A DNA stretch of 64,000 bases from Cynocephalus volans. Lineage: Eukaryota > Chordata > Mammalia > Dermoptera > Cynocephalidae. Numbering within the stretch: the stretch's first letter is position 1; every line of letters starts with the position of its first letter. The position numbers were made by a program, and so were the translations under genes. The DNA lies in the NCBI RefSeq assembly GCF_027409185.1, contig NC_084478.1, positions 81,761,624 to 81,825,623 on the forward strand, in the 5' to 3' direction. The notes under the pieces were generated by a model. That model saw only the letters and a program-made list of their open reading frames with translations. It did no database searches and was not told where the DNA came from. Shown here one piece after another: positions 23,977-35,136 of this stretch.

Positions 23977-24425
23977 CAAAAATATTAAGGTGGATCATAG
24001 AATTAAATGTAAAATCTAAAACTACAAAAGTCCTAGAAGAAAATATGAGACAACCTTTGTGCCAATGAATTAGGCAAAAAGTTCTTAAATCTGACACCAA
24101 AAGTATGACCCATAAGGAAAAACGTAGTAAATTGGACTTTGTCAAATTTAAAACTTTTGCTCTTTGAAAGACCTGGTTAAGAGAATTAAAAGTCAAGCCA
24201 CAGACTGGGAGAATATGTTTGCAAAGCATATATTTGGTAAAGGATTTGTATCCAGAACATATAAAGAACTCTCAAAACTCAATAATAAGAAAATAAATGA
24301 CCTAATTTTAAAAGTGGGCAAACTATTTGAACCAAAAAAGGTATACGGATGTCAGGTATCTGTAGAATGACTTATACATGAATGGTCACCGTGGATTTAT
24401 TTTTAGTAGCTGAAAACTGAAAACA
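23977..24425 (+). mobile_element. Old L1M ORF2, segment 3
   Basis: Resumes the L1M left at 20,011: 'aaggtggatcatagaattaa', 'agtcctagaagaaaatatgag', 'actgggagaatatgtttgc', 'ccagaacatataaagaactc'. Its 'caaaaatattaa' at 23,977-23,988 resembles 'caaaaattaa' at 20,002-20,011 and may be the degenerate target duplication of the PTP4A1 retrocopy. Confidence 0.75.
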
Positions 24426-24877
24426 ATCTCTTACTGAGATGCTCCACAGTTTCGCATGGTGAATATTCTCCTTTGTCACAACCAGCAGTAAACCAACTTT
24501 GTTCAAACTATAGGTGTCATCCTGCTGATCTTTGTCTGGAAGGTAGTCCCACAAATGGAGTTTCCACCCACCAAGATTCAGCTGAAGTCCTCACTGTGTT
24601 GGACCGGGACGCTCAATGATAGTGTGCACATCTGAGATCCCTTGTGTCTCTACCTTTTCAAAGCGTCATCCTACCCATGGCTGATAGAATGTTTATGTTG
24701 AATTAAGCTCTGATGTTCTCTTGAATCCCTTCATCATTGGGCTTATTTTATTTTTCTAGGACTAAAGTCTCTATTTGATTATCTGATCAGATTTGTGTTG
24801 TTCCTTGGTGAAAAGGTTTTCTGGCCTTCTAATAGCTGCTCATATGGTCTGTCTGCTCGTCTAGTATTTGAGTGTCA

Positions 24878-24912
24878 TTTGGCTATAAGTGTCATTTGGC
24901 TATAAGATGATT
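24878..24912. repeat. 18-bp tandem duplication
   Basis: The unit 'gtgtcatttggctataa' occurs twice head to tail (24,871-24,905) in ERV-C internal sequence. Minor replication slippage. Confidence 0.8.
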
Positions 24913-26984
24913 AGCCAAATCAATAAGGGATGAGAGGCATAAACCCAATAAGTGTGTCCTCAAGCTAGTCCCTGGGGCTGAGGAGCACAGGCGGTCTCCT
25001 GAGACCAGTTTCCTTCAGACATATGTTGCCTCGAGTCACCATATCAAATTGTTACAAGAACTTCTTTCTCAGTTTTGTCTTTGTGTCCCTGTAAACTGCT
25101 TTGTTTAGCTTCACTTGCTCAGTATCAGTTGGTTTTGTCTGGCCCCTGAATGGCAACAACTGGCTTTTCACCAAATTCTACAGACATCAAGTTACACAAG
25201 CACCATACTTATAGACTGTTGTTCTCATGAGGTCCTCTTATCTAAAAAAACCCTGCATTTATTCCAGGCAAAATACCTGTTTCCTTTATGTTTTTTCATT
25301 GTAATGTGAACTTGTATACTTGTCCCTGGCTGGCACGATTTCACTAAGAGCAATTTTAAGTCACTGTGGCCTTTCAGGGGACCTTTTGACATGAAACAGA
25401 TTTTCCATTTGAGGGGCAACTTAAACAAGAAGTGAAGAAATCTTCACGAGGAGTTTGTTTTTCCTTTTTGTCTAAAAGAGATCATCTTGTTCAGTATAGG
25501 AGGCAGCCTTCTCTTTATTTCCATCACTTGGGGAATTAAAAAGTGCTGGCTTTAAATTCACATGGCTTGATAAATTTGTCAAGGGCTCAAGTTGTATAAA
25601 ACAGCTATACCTTACTCTCTTTAGTGTGCACGTTTATCAAAATTGGCTTCTCTACATGTAGACTTTTCTTCTCTCCTTACAAGAACCCCATAAAATTGAT
25701 GTGAAATTTTAAAACCTTGAGATGCCTTGCCGCCTAAGGGGATGCCTGTAATAAAAGTGTAGTTTAGCAAAAATGCTTCACGATATTACTCACAATAGCG
25801 GAGATGAATTGGTCATGATATCGAACCAAGAGTGGTTGGGTAATTTTAAGGATACTGCCAAGGATGTTTCCAATGCATATGGTACCTGCCAATGACACAA
25901 TCCTGGCCAGACTATAAAGGTAAGACATGAATAGAAACCAAAGGCTCAAGGCCCCTTTGAGCACCTCCATAGGGATTTTTTACAAATGCCCCACCAATTG
26001 CCCATAAATATGCTTTGGTTATTGTTTTTCATCCCTAGGGTGGGTGTACTGTCTTAGCTGGTGAGCTATGGCTGTCTTGATTTTTAAATTACTTTATTTC
26101 TATTCCAAAATTGCATAATCCCAATTTATCTCTCTGGTAACAGGAACACATATTTTACTGGTGCTATTATCAAAGAACAATTTAATACCCTTTACACAGA
26201 GCTCCGCTGTCTTTATCATTCATCATCTTTACTTCAGGAAAAGAAAAGAGAGCTAATGGAATTCTCTAACTATAATCATAAAAGCTCTCAGAAATCCTCA
26301 AATTGTCAACAACCAAACTGTTGCCATTGGCCTTGATGACAAGAAGATCAGTTCCCTCTAGGACCCACAAGTTGTCTGCTCCTGTGTTAATTTCCCACTG
26401 CCCCACACGTTTGTAAATTACTTCCAATTCTGGATTCTACCATACTAGAGGCTAATCCGTCTGAATACAAGAGATCATATGATGCCTCTACATGTATCAC
26501 CAACAAGTACAAGCTTCATTTCCAAAATCCCACTTAAGCAGCTTCTGCATGATCTGCAACCTAGAGATTTAGTCTTCTGGAAATGACATAAGGGAGAAAC
26601 TGCCCTTGAACCTCAATGAAAACGACCTTATCAGGTACTGCTAATAACTGGCAGAACAATAAAACAATGAGGTGTTGATCTTTGCAATCGTATTTTCCAA
26701 TTAGAAAGACATACATCATTTTTTCCTGACTACTGCCTGTCCATTCCACTGGGAGGCCTCAAACTGAGGATTCTTAGGAATTTTCCAGAAGCAGTTGATT
26801 TCAGAAATGGACAGATTCTGCCCATTTCTACAAACCAAGACACCTACTTCAGAATTGGACAACTTCTGCTTGAAACTATGGAAGAAGATTAATGTCTGAT
26901 TTTCCAGCACTCTTTTCTGTCCCTGTAGTATTCTACTCAGTCTTGCCTATTAAATTTTGTCACCCTCTAAAACGCTACTATGGT

Positions 26985-27009
26985 CTTTTTTTTTTTTTTT
27001 TTTTTTTTT
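26985..27009. repeat. Poly(T) run of about 25 bases
   Basis: A pure T-run follows 'ctatggtc'. It may be the tail of a very short minus-strand retroinsertion, but no element body is evident on its right side ('ggccccctctggtttcc'). Confidence 0.7.
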
Positions 27010-27424
27010 GGCCCCCTCTGGTTTCCTTCTGCCAATTAAGAAAAAGACAAAACTCTTTTGTGCCTTTTCCCCAGACTATAGCTATGGTTCTGAAGTTAAC
27101 TGATTACTGGACCGATAACCCCTTTCTCTCCTTACTGATGAAAATTTGATAGCTGCTTCTTTAAGTAGTTCAGAAGGTAGAATTCCTCTTTTAAAAATTT
27201 GTACACTATATTATTTGTTTTGCTGAATTTGGAATTGCATAGTTCATTATACATAGAACTCCTTTGAAAGATCCTTTAGTATTCTTCCAACATTCAAGGA
27301 GTTAAAGTCAATTTAGCTGGATTGTACCTTCCACGTCACAGCCAGTCATATATCAAAAGATCTTGTTATGAAGAATCTGTGCTTTCACTGCTCAGCTCCA
27401 TCTCTGATTAAACCCCTGCACTGG

Positions 27425-28077
27425 GACAGGATTTTTAAAAATTATTATTTTTTTGTTGATCCATAATCATTGTACATATGTATTGGGTGCAGTATGATAT
27501 TTCTATACTTTTATCCAGTGTGTAATGATCAAATCGGAGTAATTAGCATATTTATCATTGCAAAATTTATCATTTCTTTGTGCTGGAAACATTCAAAATC
27601 CTCTCTTCTAGCTATTTGAAAATATAGAATAAATTATTGGGAACTAGTCACCCCACAGTGCTATAGAACACTAGAATTTATTCCTCCTATCTACCTGTAA
27701 TTTTGTATCTGTTGACCAACCTCTCCCTCTCCCTACCTCCCCACTACCCTTCCAGCCTCTAGTAACCATGATCCTACTTTCTACTTCTACAAGATCAACT
27801 TATTTAGCTCCCATATATGAATGAGAACATGTGGTACTTATCTTTCTGTGCCTCGCTCATTTCACTTAACATAATGTTCTCCAGCCAGGCTCATCCACAC
27901 TGATGCAAATGACAAGATTGCCTTCCTTTTTAAAGGCTGAATAGTATTCCATTGTGTATATATATACTACATTTTCTTTATCCATTCATCCAGTGATGGA
28001 ATCATAGGTTGATTCCGTATCTTGGCCATTGTGAATAGCGCTGCAATAAACATGGGAGTGCAGGTATCTAAGAAGTT
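27425..28077 (-). mobile_element. L1 3' end (older subfamily)
   Basis: Complement of an L1 3' end. On plus: 'ttgatccataatcattgtac', 'agctcccatatatgaatgag', 'aacatgtggtacttatctttc', 'gaatagtattccattgtgta', ending at 'catgggagtgcaggtatct'. Nested in ERV-C. Confidence 0.85.
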
Positions 28078-28899
28078 GGATTTCCTTTTACAGGCCCCTT
28101 CCAGTATTTCCTTTTTCCTCCCCAAACTTCAGTCTTGTGAAAAATGAGCCTTGACAAAACCTAGACCTCTGGGAATGGGAATAAATATTTCTTCTACTCA
28201 GAGACACTGCAGCTGCTTTGCAGGAAATATTTGGCTCCGCTCAAGGAATTTGCCCACCTCAAGACACAGAACATCGGCTCACTCCTGTTGTGCCAAGTGA
28301 TAGTCATACTCCCAATACAGCTTGTGCTCCACTGGAATGCTACTTATGTGAACATCAGATTTACCTTCATCTGCCACTAACTTAGCCTGAGCATTCCAGA
28401 TAATTGATAGAGATTTGAGATATTTAAAACTACTACCTCTTTATGTTTTCCTGGTGGGGGGTGGGGGGGGGAACCCCAGAAACCTTTAAAATATGGTGAG
28501 CACAAGCTACTTGGGAGAATTCCAGGGGAGATAACTGACTCCCTCTTTTTGCATTCTGTGCCGGCTACAATTCCCGCAACAGAAATACTGGAAATGGTAG
28601 TCCAAAACCTTTCTCTGACCATGGCAGAAGTGATAAATGACACAACTTCAGCACTGGATTCCAAAAAAAATATTCTTTAAACTCATTAGAGTCTAAAATG
28701 CTCCCATGTGGCCATTATCACGTCAAATGTTTCAACAGCTCTGCCTATATCAGAAGGAAAAGGAGGGATTAACTCTACTCCAACTACAGACTACGTTCTC
28801 TGAACACCCTCCTGATCTGGGTTAGCAAAATCCCAGCAATGGTGAAAATCTGGATATCATGGATTAATGTCCTACGCCCTGACTTTATCTTTCTTCACC

Positions 28900-29480
28900 C
28901 CAAAGAGGAGACTCAGAAAGAGAAAAGCAGCCCCTGATATCCAGGAACTGGCCTGACACCTGGGAACTGGCCTGACTCTTATAGCCAGGGCTTGCTGTTG
29001 TTAAGAGCTGGACTGACACTTGCAACTAGGCCGTGATGTGTTTCTTTTGAAGCTAAACAATCTCACACAGCACTCACCTCAGTCAAGGCCACTCTGCGAC
29101 TGCGATGAAGTGACATATGAGAAGTAGGACCACTTCTTCAGGTCACTGTGCAAAACCCCCAAAATATAAAACATACCCCTCTCCCAGCCAGGATTGGTGA
29201 CTGCTGCTTCTTTACACTTGCAGCTCTAGGCTTGGGTTATTCCTCCCTCCTTCTAGAGAAAATTTATTGAAATACCTGATCATAGGATTGCACTGATCCT
29301 TAAGAGCATCCAATCCAAAGTGAAGTTCTACTTTGCCCAAAACCTTTAAGTCCTTTATAATACCCTCTTACTGAATTTCTCCAGAGTTCCCCATGGGATG
29401 GATTCTCCCTTGTTACAACAAGCAATAAAGCCATCTCTGTTCAACTACAGGTGTGCTCCTGGTGATTGTTGACTGGTGGG
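28900..29480 (+). mobile_element. 3' LTR of ERV-C
   Basis: Contains a TATA-like 'aaaatataaaac' near 29,160 and the poly(A) signal 'caataaag' near 29,423, followed by a U5-like segment matching the fragment at 24,470-24,580. The start is uncertain. Confidence 0.55.
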
Positions 29481-29489
29481 CATTGACAT

Positions 29490-29645
29490 ATTATAAACAT
29501 CTGTTTACTTGCCTTCCACCGTTGCCCATCCCCTAGACTGCAACCTTCTTTGGGACAGGGCCTGTGGCTTACTTATTTTTTTGTCCCCAGCGCCAGTGGT
29601 GAATGGATATATGATGGAAGGCTAAATGGACGGATGAAAGGATAA
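29490..29645 (+). repeat. L2 LINE 3' end
   Basis: 'ctagactgcaaccttctttg', 'gacagggcctgtggcttac' and 'tttgtccccagcgccagtgg' followed by 'gaatggatatatgatgg' are the L2 3' landmarks. Confidence 0.75.
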
Positions 29646-29745
29646 GTATAAAAGAAGGAGGAAAGAGAGAGAAGTGGAAGGGGAAAGGAAGAAAATAAAG
29701 AGGTAGAGAGGAAGACAGGGGGAGGGAGGGAGGAAAGGAGAAGCA
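29640..29745. repeat. Purine-rich (GGAA-type) low-complexity tract
   Basis: An A/G-only-like tract ('aaagaaggaggaaagagag', 'gacagggggagggaggg'). The minus-strand open frames across it are low-complexity artefacts. Confidence 0.8.
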
Positions 29746-30015
29746 ATTCAGGTTTTCTTGCTCTATTTCTTGGCCCAAGCACATATTCACTTATCTTTAC
29801 ACATTGTCTTATTTCCCTAAGGAATCCGCAGTCACCAGTCTGTTCAGGTGACTTTTTATTTTGAAGGAAGTCTTGACTTCTATTATTCCAATTTCTGCCC
29901 TCACCCTTTTTTCGAGTGACCTCTCCAGCCACAGCTTCCTCCCAAAGCTGCCTTCTTACATTTCCAGTTGTACCACATGGTGGCACTCAAGAAGAGGGAA
30001 ACTCAGACATTCTTT

Positions 30016-30100
30016 TTCTGTTAAGTGAAACGAGTCAGGCACAGAAAGAGAAATATCACATGTTCTCACTTATTTGTGGGAGCTAAAAATAAATAAATAA

Positions 30101-30138
<38 letters not shown>

Positions 30139-30326
30139 CAGCGGGGGAGGGAAGAAGACATAACAATTACAATTCCTTGAAGTTGATGCGACAAGCAAAC
30201 AGAAAGGACATTGTTGGGTGGGAGGGGGGAGAGGGAGGAGGGAGGGGGGTTTCGGTAATGGGCCGCAATAATCAACCACATTGTATATTGACAAAATAAA
30301 ATAAAATAAAATAAAAATAAAAAAGT
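30016..30326 (+). mobile_element. 5'-truncated L1 3' end (type B) with (CA)n
   Basis: 'gttaagtgaaacgagtcagg', 'cacatgttctcacttatttg', 'tgggagctaaaaataaataa', a (CA) run at about 30,103-30,134, a G-rich tract at about 30,216-30,251 and an A-rich tail 'aaaataaaataaaataaaaat'. It is the same 3'UTR type as the L1s at 44 and 35 kb. Confidence 0.9.
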
Positions 30327-30489
30327 TCTGGACCCTCGAGCCACATTCCCACTTTTGTCTTCTGCATCTTACTTCAGTTCCTTCGTTATGTCCTATTTAG
30401 GCTCTTGATAGCTGTCATGAGTCGTGAACCTCAGAAGAGGAAGGGCTTTTCTAAGATGGGGGAGGAGTCATACTATGAATGTAGCAACA

Positions 30490-30748
30490 ACGACAATAAC
30501 GGGTTCCCATCTGGTATGATCATTATTAGATACTTTACAGGTTACCTCATTTAAGCTTGATCCTCACTACAATCTTAGTAGAACAGGTTTATTATCTGTA
30601 TTTGTAAATAAGGAAACAGGTTTAGAAAGACGAATTCACTTGCCCAAGATCATATCGCTAGTAAATGAAAACACCAGGATTTGAACCAAAACCTATTACT
30701 ATAGAGCTGGAGCTCTTAACTGCTGTGTTGCATTAATCTGGGAAACTA
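30490..30748 (-). repeat. MIR SINE
   Basis: The plus strand shows the complement of MIR: 'acctcatttaagcttgatcc', 'aataaggaaacagg', 'cttgcccaagatcatatcgc', 'aggatttgaaccaaaacc' and 'gctcttaactgctgtgttgc'. Confidence 0.8.
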
Positions 30749-31700
30749 AGAGAATGATGTCTCTGCCCCCAGGTCTATATAGTATATTGGGTATGACAAC
30801 AAGAGAATCATCTACTGGAAAATGCTGCAGGGCAATGGTGTCTTTAGGTAAAGTAGGCAAAAATGGGAAATGGTACCTAGTTATCTTCTACTGCTACAAT
30901 TAAGACAAGGAGAAAATAAACACTGAAAAAATTGGAGGATAGATGGGAGTTGGGTGTTTTTAGCCATGAAACAAAAAGCCAGAGTGTATTCAAGAAAGAG
31001 CCGCGCAGAGTGCGATATGGAGAGGAAAAGAGAAAAAAAAATGAACAGAAATTTTTGCACTGGGCCAGTATCTGAGAATAACAGAGACATGAGGCTTGGT
31101 GGCATCTGCTGGTCTCAAGTTACAGAACAGAGGAACCTCTGGTTAAAATTGGTCTGTGCTGGTGTAGCAATGTTCTAGAAGGTATTGACTGCCTAGTGAT
31201 TGAAGGTAGGTGACAGTAGCACAGGCTGTTGCTCAAGGCTCCGAAGTGAACTTCTGTGAAAAATTGTTGTAGTGCCCTCTGTGAAATGGGCAGCCAGGTG
31301 GTAGGGCAATATTTCATAGGCATAGGGGCATAAACTCTGGCTTGTGTCCCCATTGCCATGCTGTTTCTGATATGTCTCAGGAAAGTACCATATACATACA
31401 TCATTCCTATTTGAGGTGTCCCTGGAAACATAAACCAGAGCATTTACCAGAGTGCCCCAGTTAAATGTTTGCAAAGCCAATTTGTCATTCCGTGTAGGGA
31501 GCAAGGAAGATGTAATCTCACAAGGATTATAAAGGTTTTTTACTCGGTTGGGGAGGTGGTATAGAATACTTATGAGAAAATGCATCAAATTTGACAAAAG
31601 ACTTGAGGGGAGGTGACTGGCTGGATGTGGGAAGAGAATGACATGTCCCTTTTGTGGGACATATCATTGCTGAGGAGAGGAGCTTCTTAGGGGTTATTGT
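30749..31700. other. Unassigned sequence; internal region of a possible ERV
   Basis: An open frame on the minus strand (31,597-31,193, 134 codons) and its neighbours match no family I know. If the LTR candidate at 31,705 is real, this would be retroviral leader/internal sequence on the minus strand. Confidence 0.25.
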
Positions 31701-31704
31701 CCAC

Positions 31705-32150
31705 TGCAACACTTGGAGACACAGATGAAGAAGGACATGCCTTCCCACTCAATGAGGCACATGGAAAACAAGAGAAAATAGCCCCCAATCTTCCTCACCA
31801 AAGACACAAGGCCAGGCCTGGTCACCCCAGACAAGGCTGTTTATATCCCTTGGAGGTCTTTGCTTCTCGCATGGCGGAACGTGGCAGCAGCAGTACTGAC
31901 AGGGCGACAGCATTGGCACTGGGCTCGTATCTGTTAAGAACAATTGGGTACTACCTCATATACGTGGGAGACAAAAAGGCTCTGCGGGACAAAGAAGATA
32001 ATGGCAATTTGTCAGAACACAAGGATTATACATATCTTCTCTTTACTTCCTCCCATATGCCGCCCGTACTTCCTTGCCCTTAGGCTGGAGGGAGGGATTT
32101 GGATGTGTATTAGAGGCTGATTGGCTAATGAGGCTGAGATACGGAGTTGC
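31705..32150 (-). mobile_element. Candidate LTR with CCAAT and TATA boxes
   Basis: On the minus strand a CCAAT-like 'tagccaatcagcc' (near 32,120) precedes a TATA-like 'gggatataaacagcc' (near 31,833) and a T-rich R/U5-like block ending 'aagtgttgca' at 31,705, next to a TGG that could begin a primer binding site. No poly(A) signal or paired LTR was found. The plus-strand frame at 31,697-32,083 is unrecognised. Confidence 0.35.
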
Positions 32151-32224
32151 AGGCTTATCATTTACTTGAATCCTGATTGTATATCCAAGTATTCTAGCAC
32201 ATGATGGTTTACATTTTGAATTTA

Positions 32225-32446
32225 ATCTCTGATGTCAAACTGCCTTGGGTTCAAACTCCAGTTCTACCATGTCCTCTGTGTGTGTCCTTGAGCAAGTTAC
32301 TTAAATTCTCTGTACCTCAGCTTCTTCATCTATAAAATGAGAATCATCATGATGGCATTTTCTTAATGGGATTATTATATTAAATAAATTAACACACTTA
32401 GTACAGCCCTGGAATGTAAAAAGTGCTTAATAAAAGTTTGCTAATA
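32225..32446 (+). repeat. MIR SINE
   Basis: 'gccttgggttcaaactcc', 'ccttgagcaagttacttaaa', 'acctcagcttcttcatctat', 'aaaatgagaatcatcatg' and 'agtgcttaataaaagtttgc' are the MIR landmarks in order. Confidence 0.85.
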
Positions 32447-32689
32447 TAATCATAATCTAGAGAAATAAACACGTGATGCATTGCAATTCAATGCCCTCCA
32501 TAGTACCGAGCAGCACAAAGATGCAAGGAAACTACCCCAGGTGGGAAAGAACCACTTAAAAAAGTTAGAGGGCACCATACCTGGTGCCCACACAAGGCCT
32601 GGAATAGTGCCTATTGTCACTAGCCAAATGGAAAAATCTCTCAATTCTTTGGACAGTATGTAAGATACTGAAAAGGGTTTTGCTTAACT

Positions 32690-34572
32690 AACAGAGAATA
32701 AGGGGCTCTAGACGAAACACAGCTTTGCTGCCACCCAGCAAGTCTTAAAAGCAAGATCCGAAGTTATGAAACTGAAAGCACCTTAACTGTGTCCCAGAGC
32801 AAAGCTCAGTAAAATTTATAAGAATACAAAAATATCCAACATCCAACCTGAGTTTTAAAATATGTGGGCATACAATCAAAACTTAGTAGACATACAAAGA
32901 AGCAAGAAAATGACAACAATGAGGAGAAAAATCAATCAACTGAAGGTGACCTAGAACTGGCACAGATTTTTGAATAGAATAGAGAAACATTAAAACTTAT
33001 AATAACTGTGGTCTATATGTTCAAAAGTCAAGTCAACACATGGAAGATACAGGAAAGATGCAAATCAAAATTCTGGAGATGAGCACTACCGTATCTAAGA
33101 TGGAAAATAGACTGGATGGGATTAACAGTAGATTAAACATTGCAGAAGAAAAGGTTAGTGAACTTGAAGACATAACAATATAAGGTATACAATATGAAAT
33201 ACAGACAGAAAAAAATTTTAAGAAAAATGAACAGAGCAACAGAGAATTGCAGGACAATGTCAGGCAGCCAAATATATGTGTAATTGGTATCTCTGAAGGA
33301 CAGAAAATAAGGGAGGGAGGGACAGAAAAAATTATTTGAAGAAATTTTGGCTGGAAACTCCCCATATTTCATTAAAACTTTAAACCCACAGATCCAAGAA
33401 ACTCAACAAACACCAAGAAACATGAAGAAAGCTATACTAAAGTACACTATAATAACATTTCACATGGCCAGTGAAAAGAACATCTTAAAAGCAGTCAGTA
33501 AAGAGGGAGAAGGCACACAGATACAGAGGTAAAGAGGGAGAAGGCACATCAGATGCAGAGGAACTAAGATGAGGATTACAATAGATTTCTCATCAGAAAA
33601 AATCCAAGTGAGAAGACAGTGGAGCAACATTTTTAAAGAACTAAAAGAAAAATATTGGAAAGTGAGAATGCTATAACCAGGGAAAAAATATCTTTCAGAA
33701 ATGAAGGCCAAAAAGAGGAATAGGGAAGAAAGAACAGACAAGGCAAAAGGCAAACTTAAAGCAAGATGGGAAATTTAGACTTAACCTTATCAACAATCAC
33801 ATTAAATATGTATGTTTAAGCATGCCAATCAAGAGGCAAAAACTGTCAGACTGGATAAAAAAGCAGGACCCAACTATAAATTGACCATGAGAAATCCACT
33901 TTAAATACAAGGACACATATACATTAAATGTAAAGAGGTAGGGAAAAGTATACCATGCTAACCCTAATCACAATAATGATGTGGTTATATTAACAAGAGA
34001 CACAGTAGATTTCAAAACAAAGAATACTACTATTGATAAAGAGGATCATTTCATAATGACAATGGAGTCAGTTTCTCATGAGTAGATAGCAAGCCTAAGT
34101 GTTTGTGCACCAATGAACAGAACTTCAAAGTACATGAAGCAAAAAATAATAGGACTACAAGGAGAGAGAGATACATCAACAATTGTAGGCCAAGATTTCA
34201 ATCCCCTCTATATATAATAAGTAGGGCAAGTAGACATAAAATCGATGACAAGATAGAAAACTTGAGCAACACCACTACCAACTTGACCTAATTGTCATTT
34301 ATCTCCACCCCACAACAGAAGAATATGTGTTCTTTTCAAGTGTATATGGAGCATTTACCAAGAGAGACCATATTCTGTGCCATTAAACAGGTCTCAACAA
34401 ATACTAAAGGATTCCAGTAATACAAAGTGTGTTCCCCAACCACAATAAAATTAAATTAGAAATTAACAACTGAATCATATTCAGAAAATCTGCAAATATT
34501 TGGATAATGCACTTCTGAATAATCCATGAATCAAAGAAGAAGTTATAAAGGAAATTAGAAAGTATTTTGAAT
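32690..34572 (+). mobile_element. Old L1M: ORF1 and start of ORF2 (segment 1)
   Basis: Late 5'UTR/ORF1 sequence ('aagaagcaagaaaatgacaac', 'aggagaaaaatcaatcaac', 'gaaaaggttagtgaacttg', 'tgtgtaattggtatctctg') is followed by ORF2 endonuclease sequence from about 33,800 ('ggataaaaaagcaggaccc'). All frames are broken. The element is split by a younger L1 tail at 34,573 and continues at 35,137. Confidence 0.8.
33497..33562. repeat. Tandem duplication of about 32 bp in L1M ORF1
   Basis: 'gtaaagagggagaaggcaca' with 'cagatacagag' is followed by a second copy, 'gtaaagagggagaaggcaca' with 'tcagatgcagagg'. Confidence 0.8.
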
Positions 34573-35136
34573 CCCCAGAGGAATGGAAATCATCATGTTG
34601 AAGGGATACCAGTACTCCAGTGTATATTGCAGCACTATTTACAATAGCCAAGAGTTGGAACCAGCCCAAATGTCCATCATCAGATGAGTGGATACGGAAA
34701 ATGTGCTGTATCTACACAATGGAATACTACTCTGCTATAAAAAAAAAAAGAATGAAATACTACAATTCGTAGCAACATGGATGGACTTAGAAAAAATTAA
34801 TAAAGTGAAATAAGTCAGGCATAATAAGAGAAATACCACATGTTCTCACTTATTTGTGGGAGCTAAAAATAAATAAATAAGTAAATATACAAACAAATGG
34901 TGGGAGTGGGTGGGGAAGAAGACACAACAATCACAACAATTCCTTGAACTTGTTAAGACAGGTAAACAGATATGATGTTGATGGGGGGAGGGAGGAGAGG
35001 GAGGGGGGAAGAGGAATTGGTAAAGGGACAGGAAAATCAACTACATTGTACGTGGAAAAAATTAAAACAAAATTTTTAAAAAAGCAAAAAAACAAAAATA
35101 CCAAACAAACAAACAAAAATAAAGAAGCATGTTGAC
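34573..35136 (+). mobile_element. 5'-truncated younger L1 (type B 3'UTR)
   Basis: Begins at 'ccccagaggaatggaaatc' in the ORF2 C-terminus, continues through 'aatactactctgctataaaa', 'tgttctcacttatttgtggg' and a G-rich tract at about 34,983-35,016, and ends in an A-rich tail near 35,130. Nested in the old L1M. Confidence 0.9.

Larger units (their letters stand above)
24426..29480 (+). mobile_element. ERV-C: decayed plus-strand class I endogenous retrovirus
   Basis: Both ends carry the same LTR 3' motif: at 24,470-24,550 'tattctcctttgtcacaacc', 'ttgttcaaactataggtgt'; at 29,405-29,475 'gattctcccttgttacaaca', 'ctgttcaactacaggtgtg'. Between them, 26,565-26,720 reads in plus orientation as a gammaretroviral-type integrase C-terminal segment (DLVFWK, then GETALEP and PYQVLL). 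The stretch 28,100-28,880 looks like decayed env, with a heptad-like segment near 28,640-28,790. Gag and most of pol are missing or unreadable. An L1 tail is nested at 27,425-28,077. No intact frame remains. Confidence 0.55.

Noticed and set aside
31193..31597. 134-codon minus-strand frame as a possible gene
   Set aside because: No family recognised and no supporting structure; length is within chance expectation. Kept only as part of an unassigned region.
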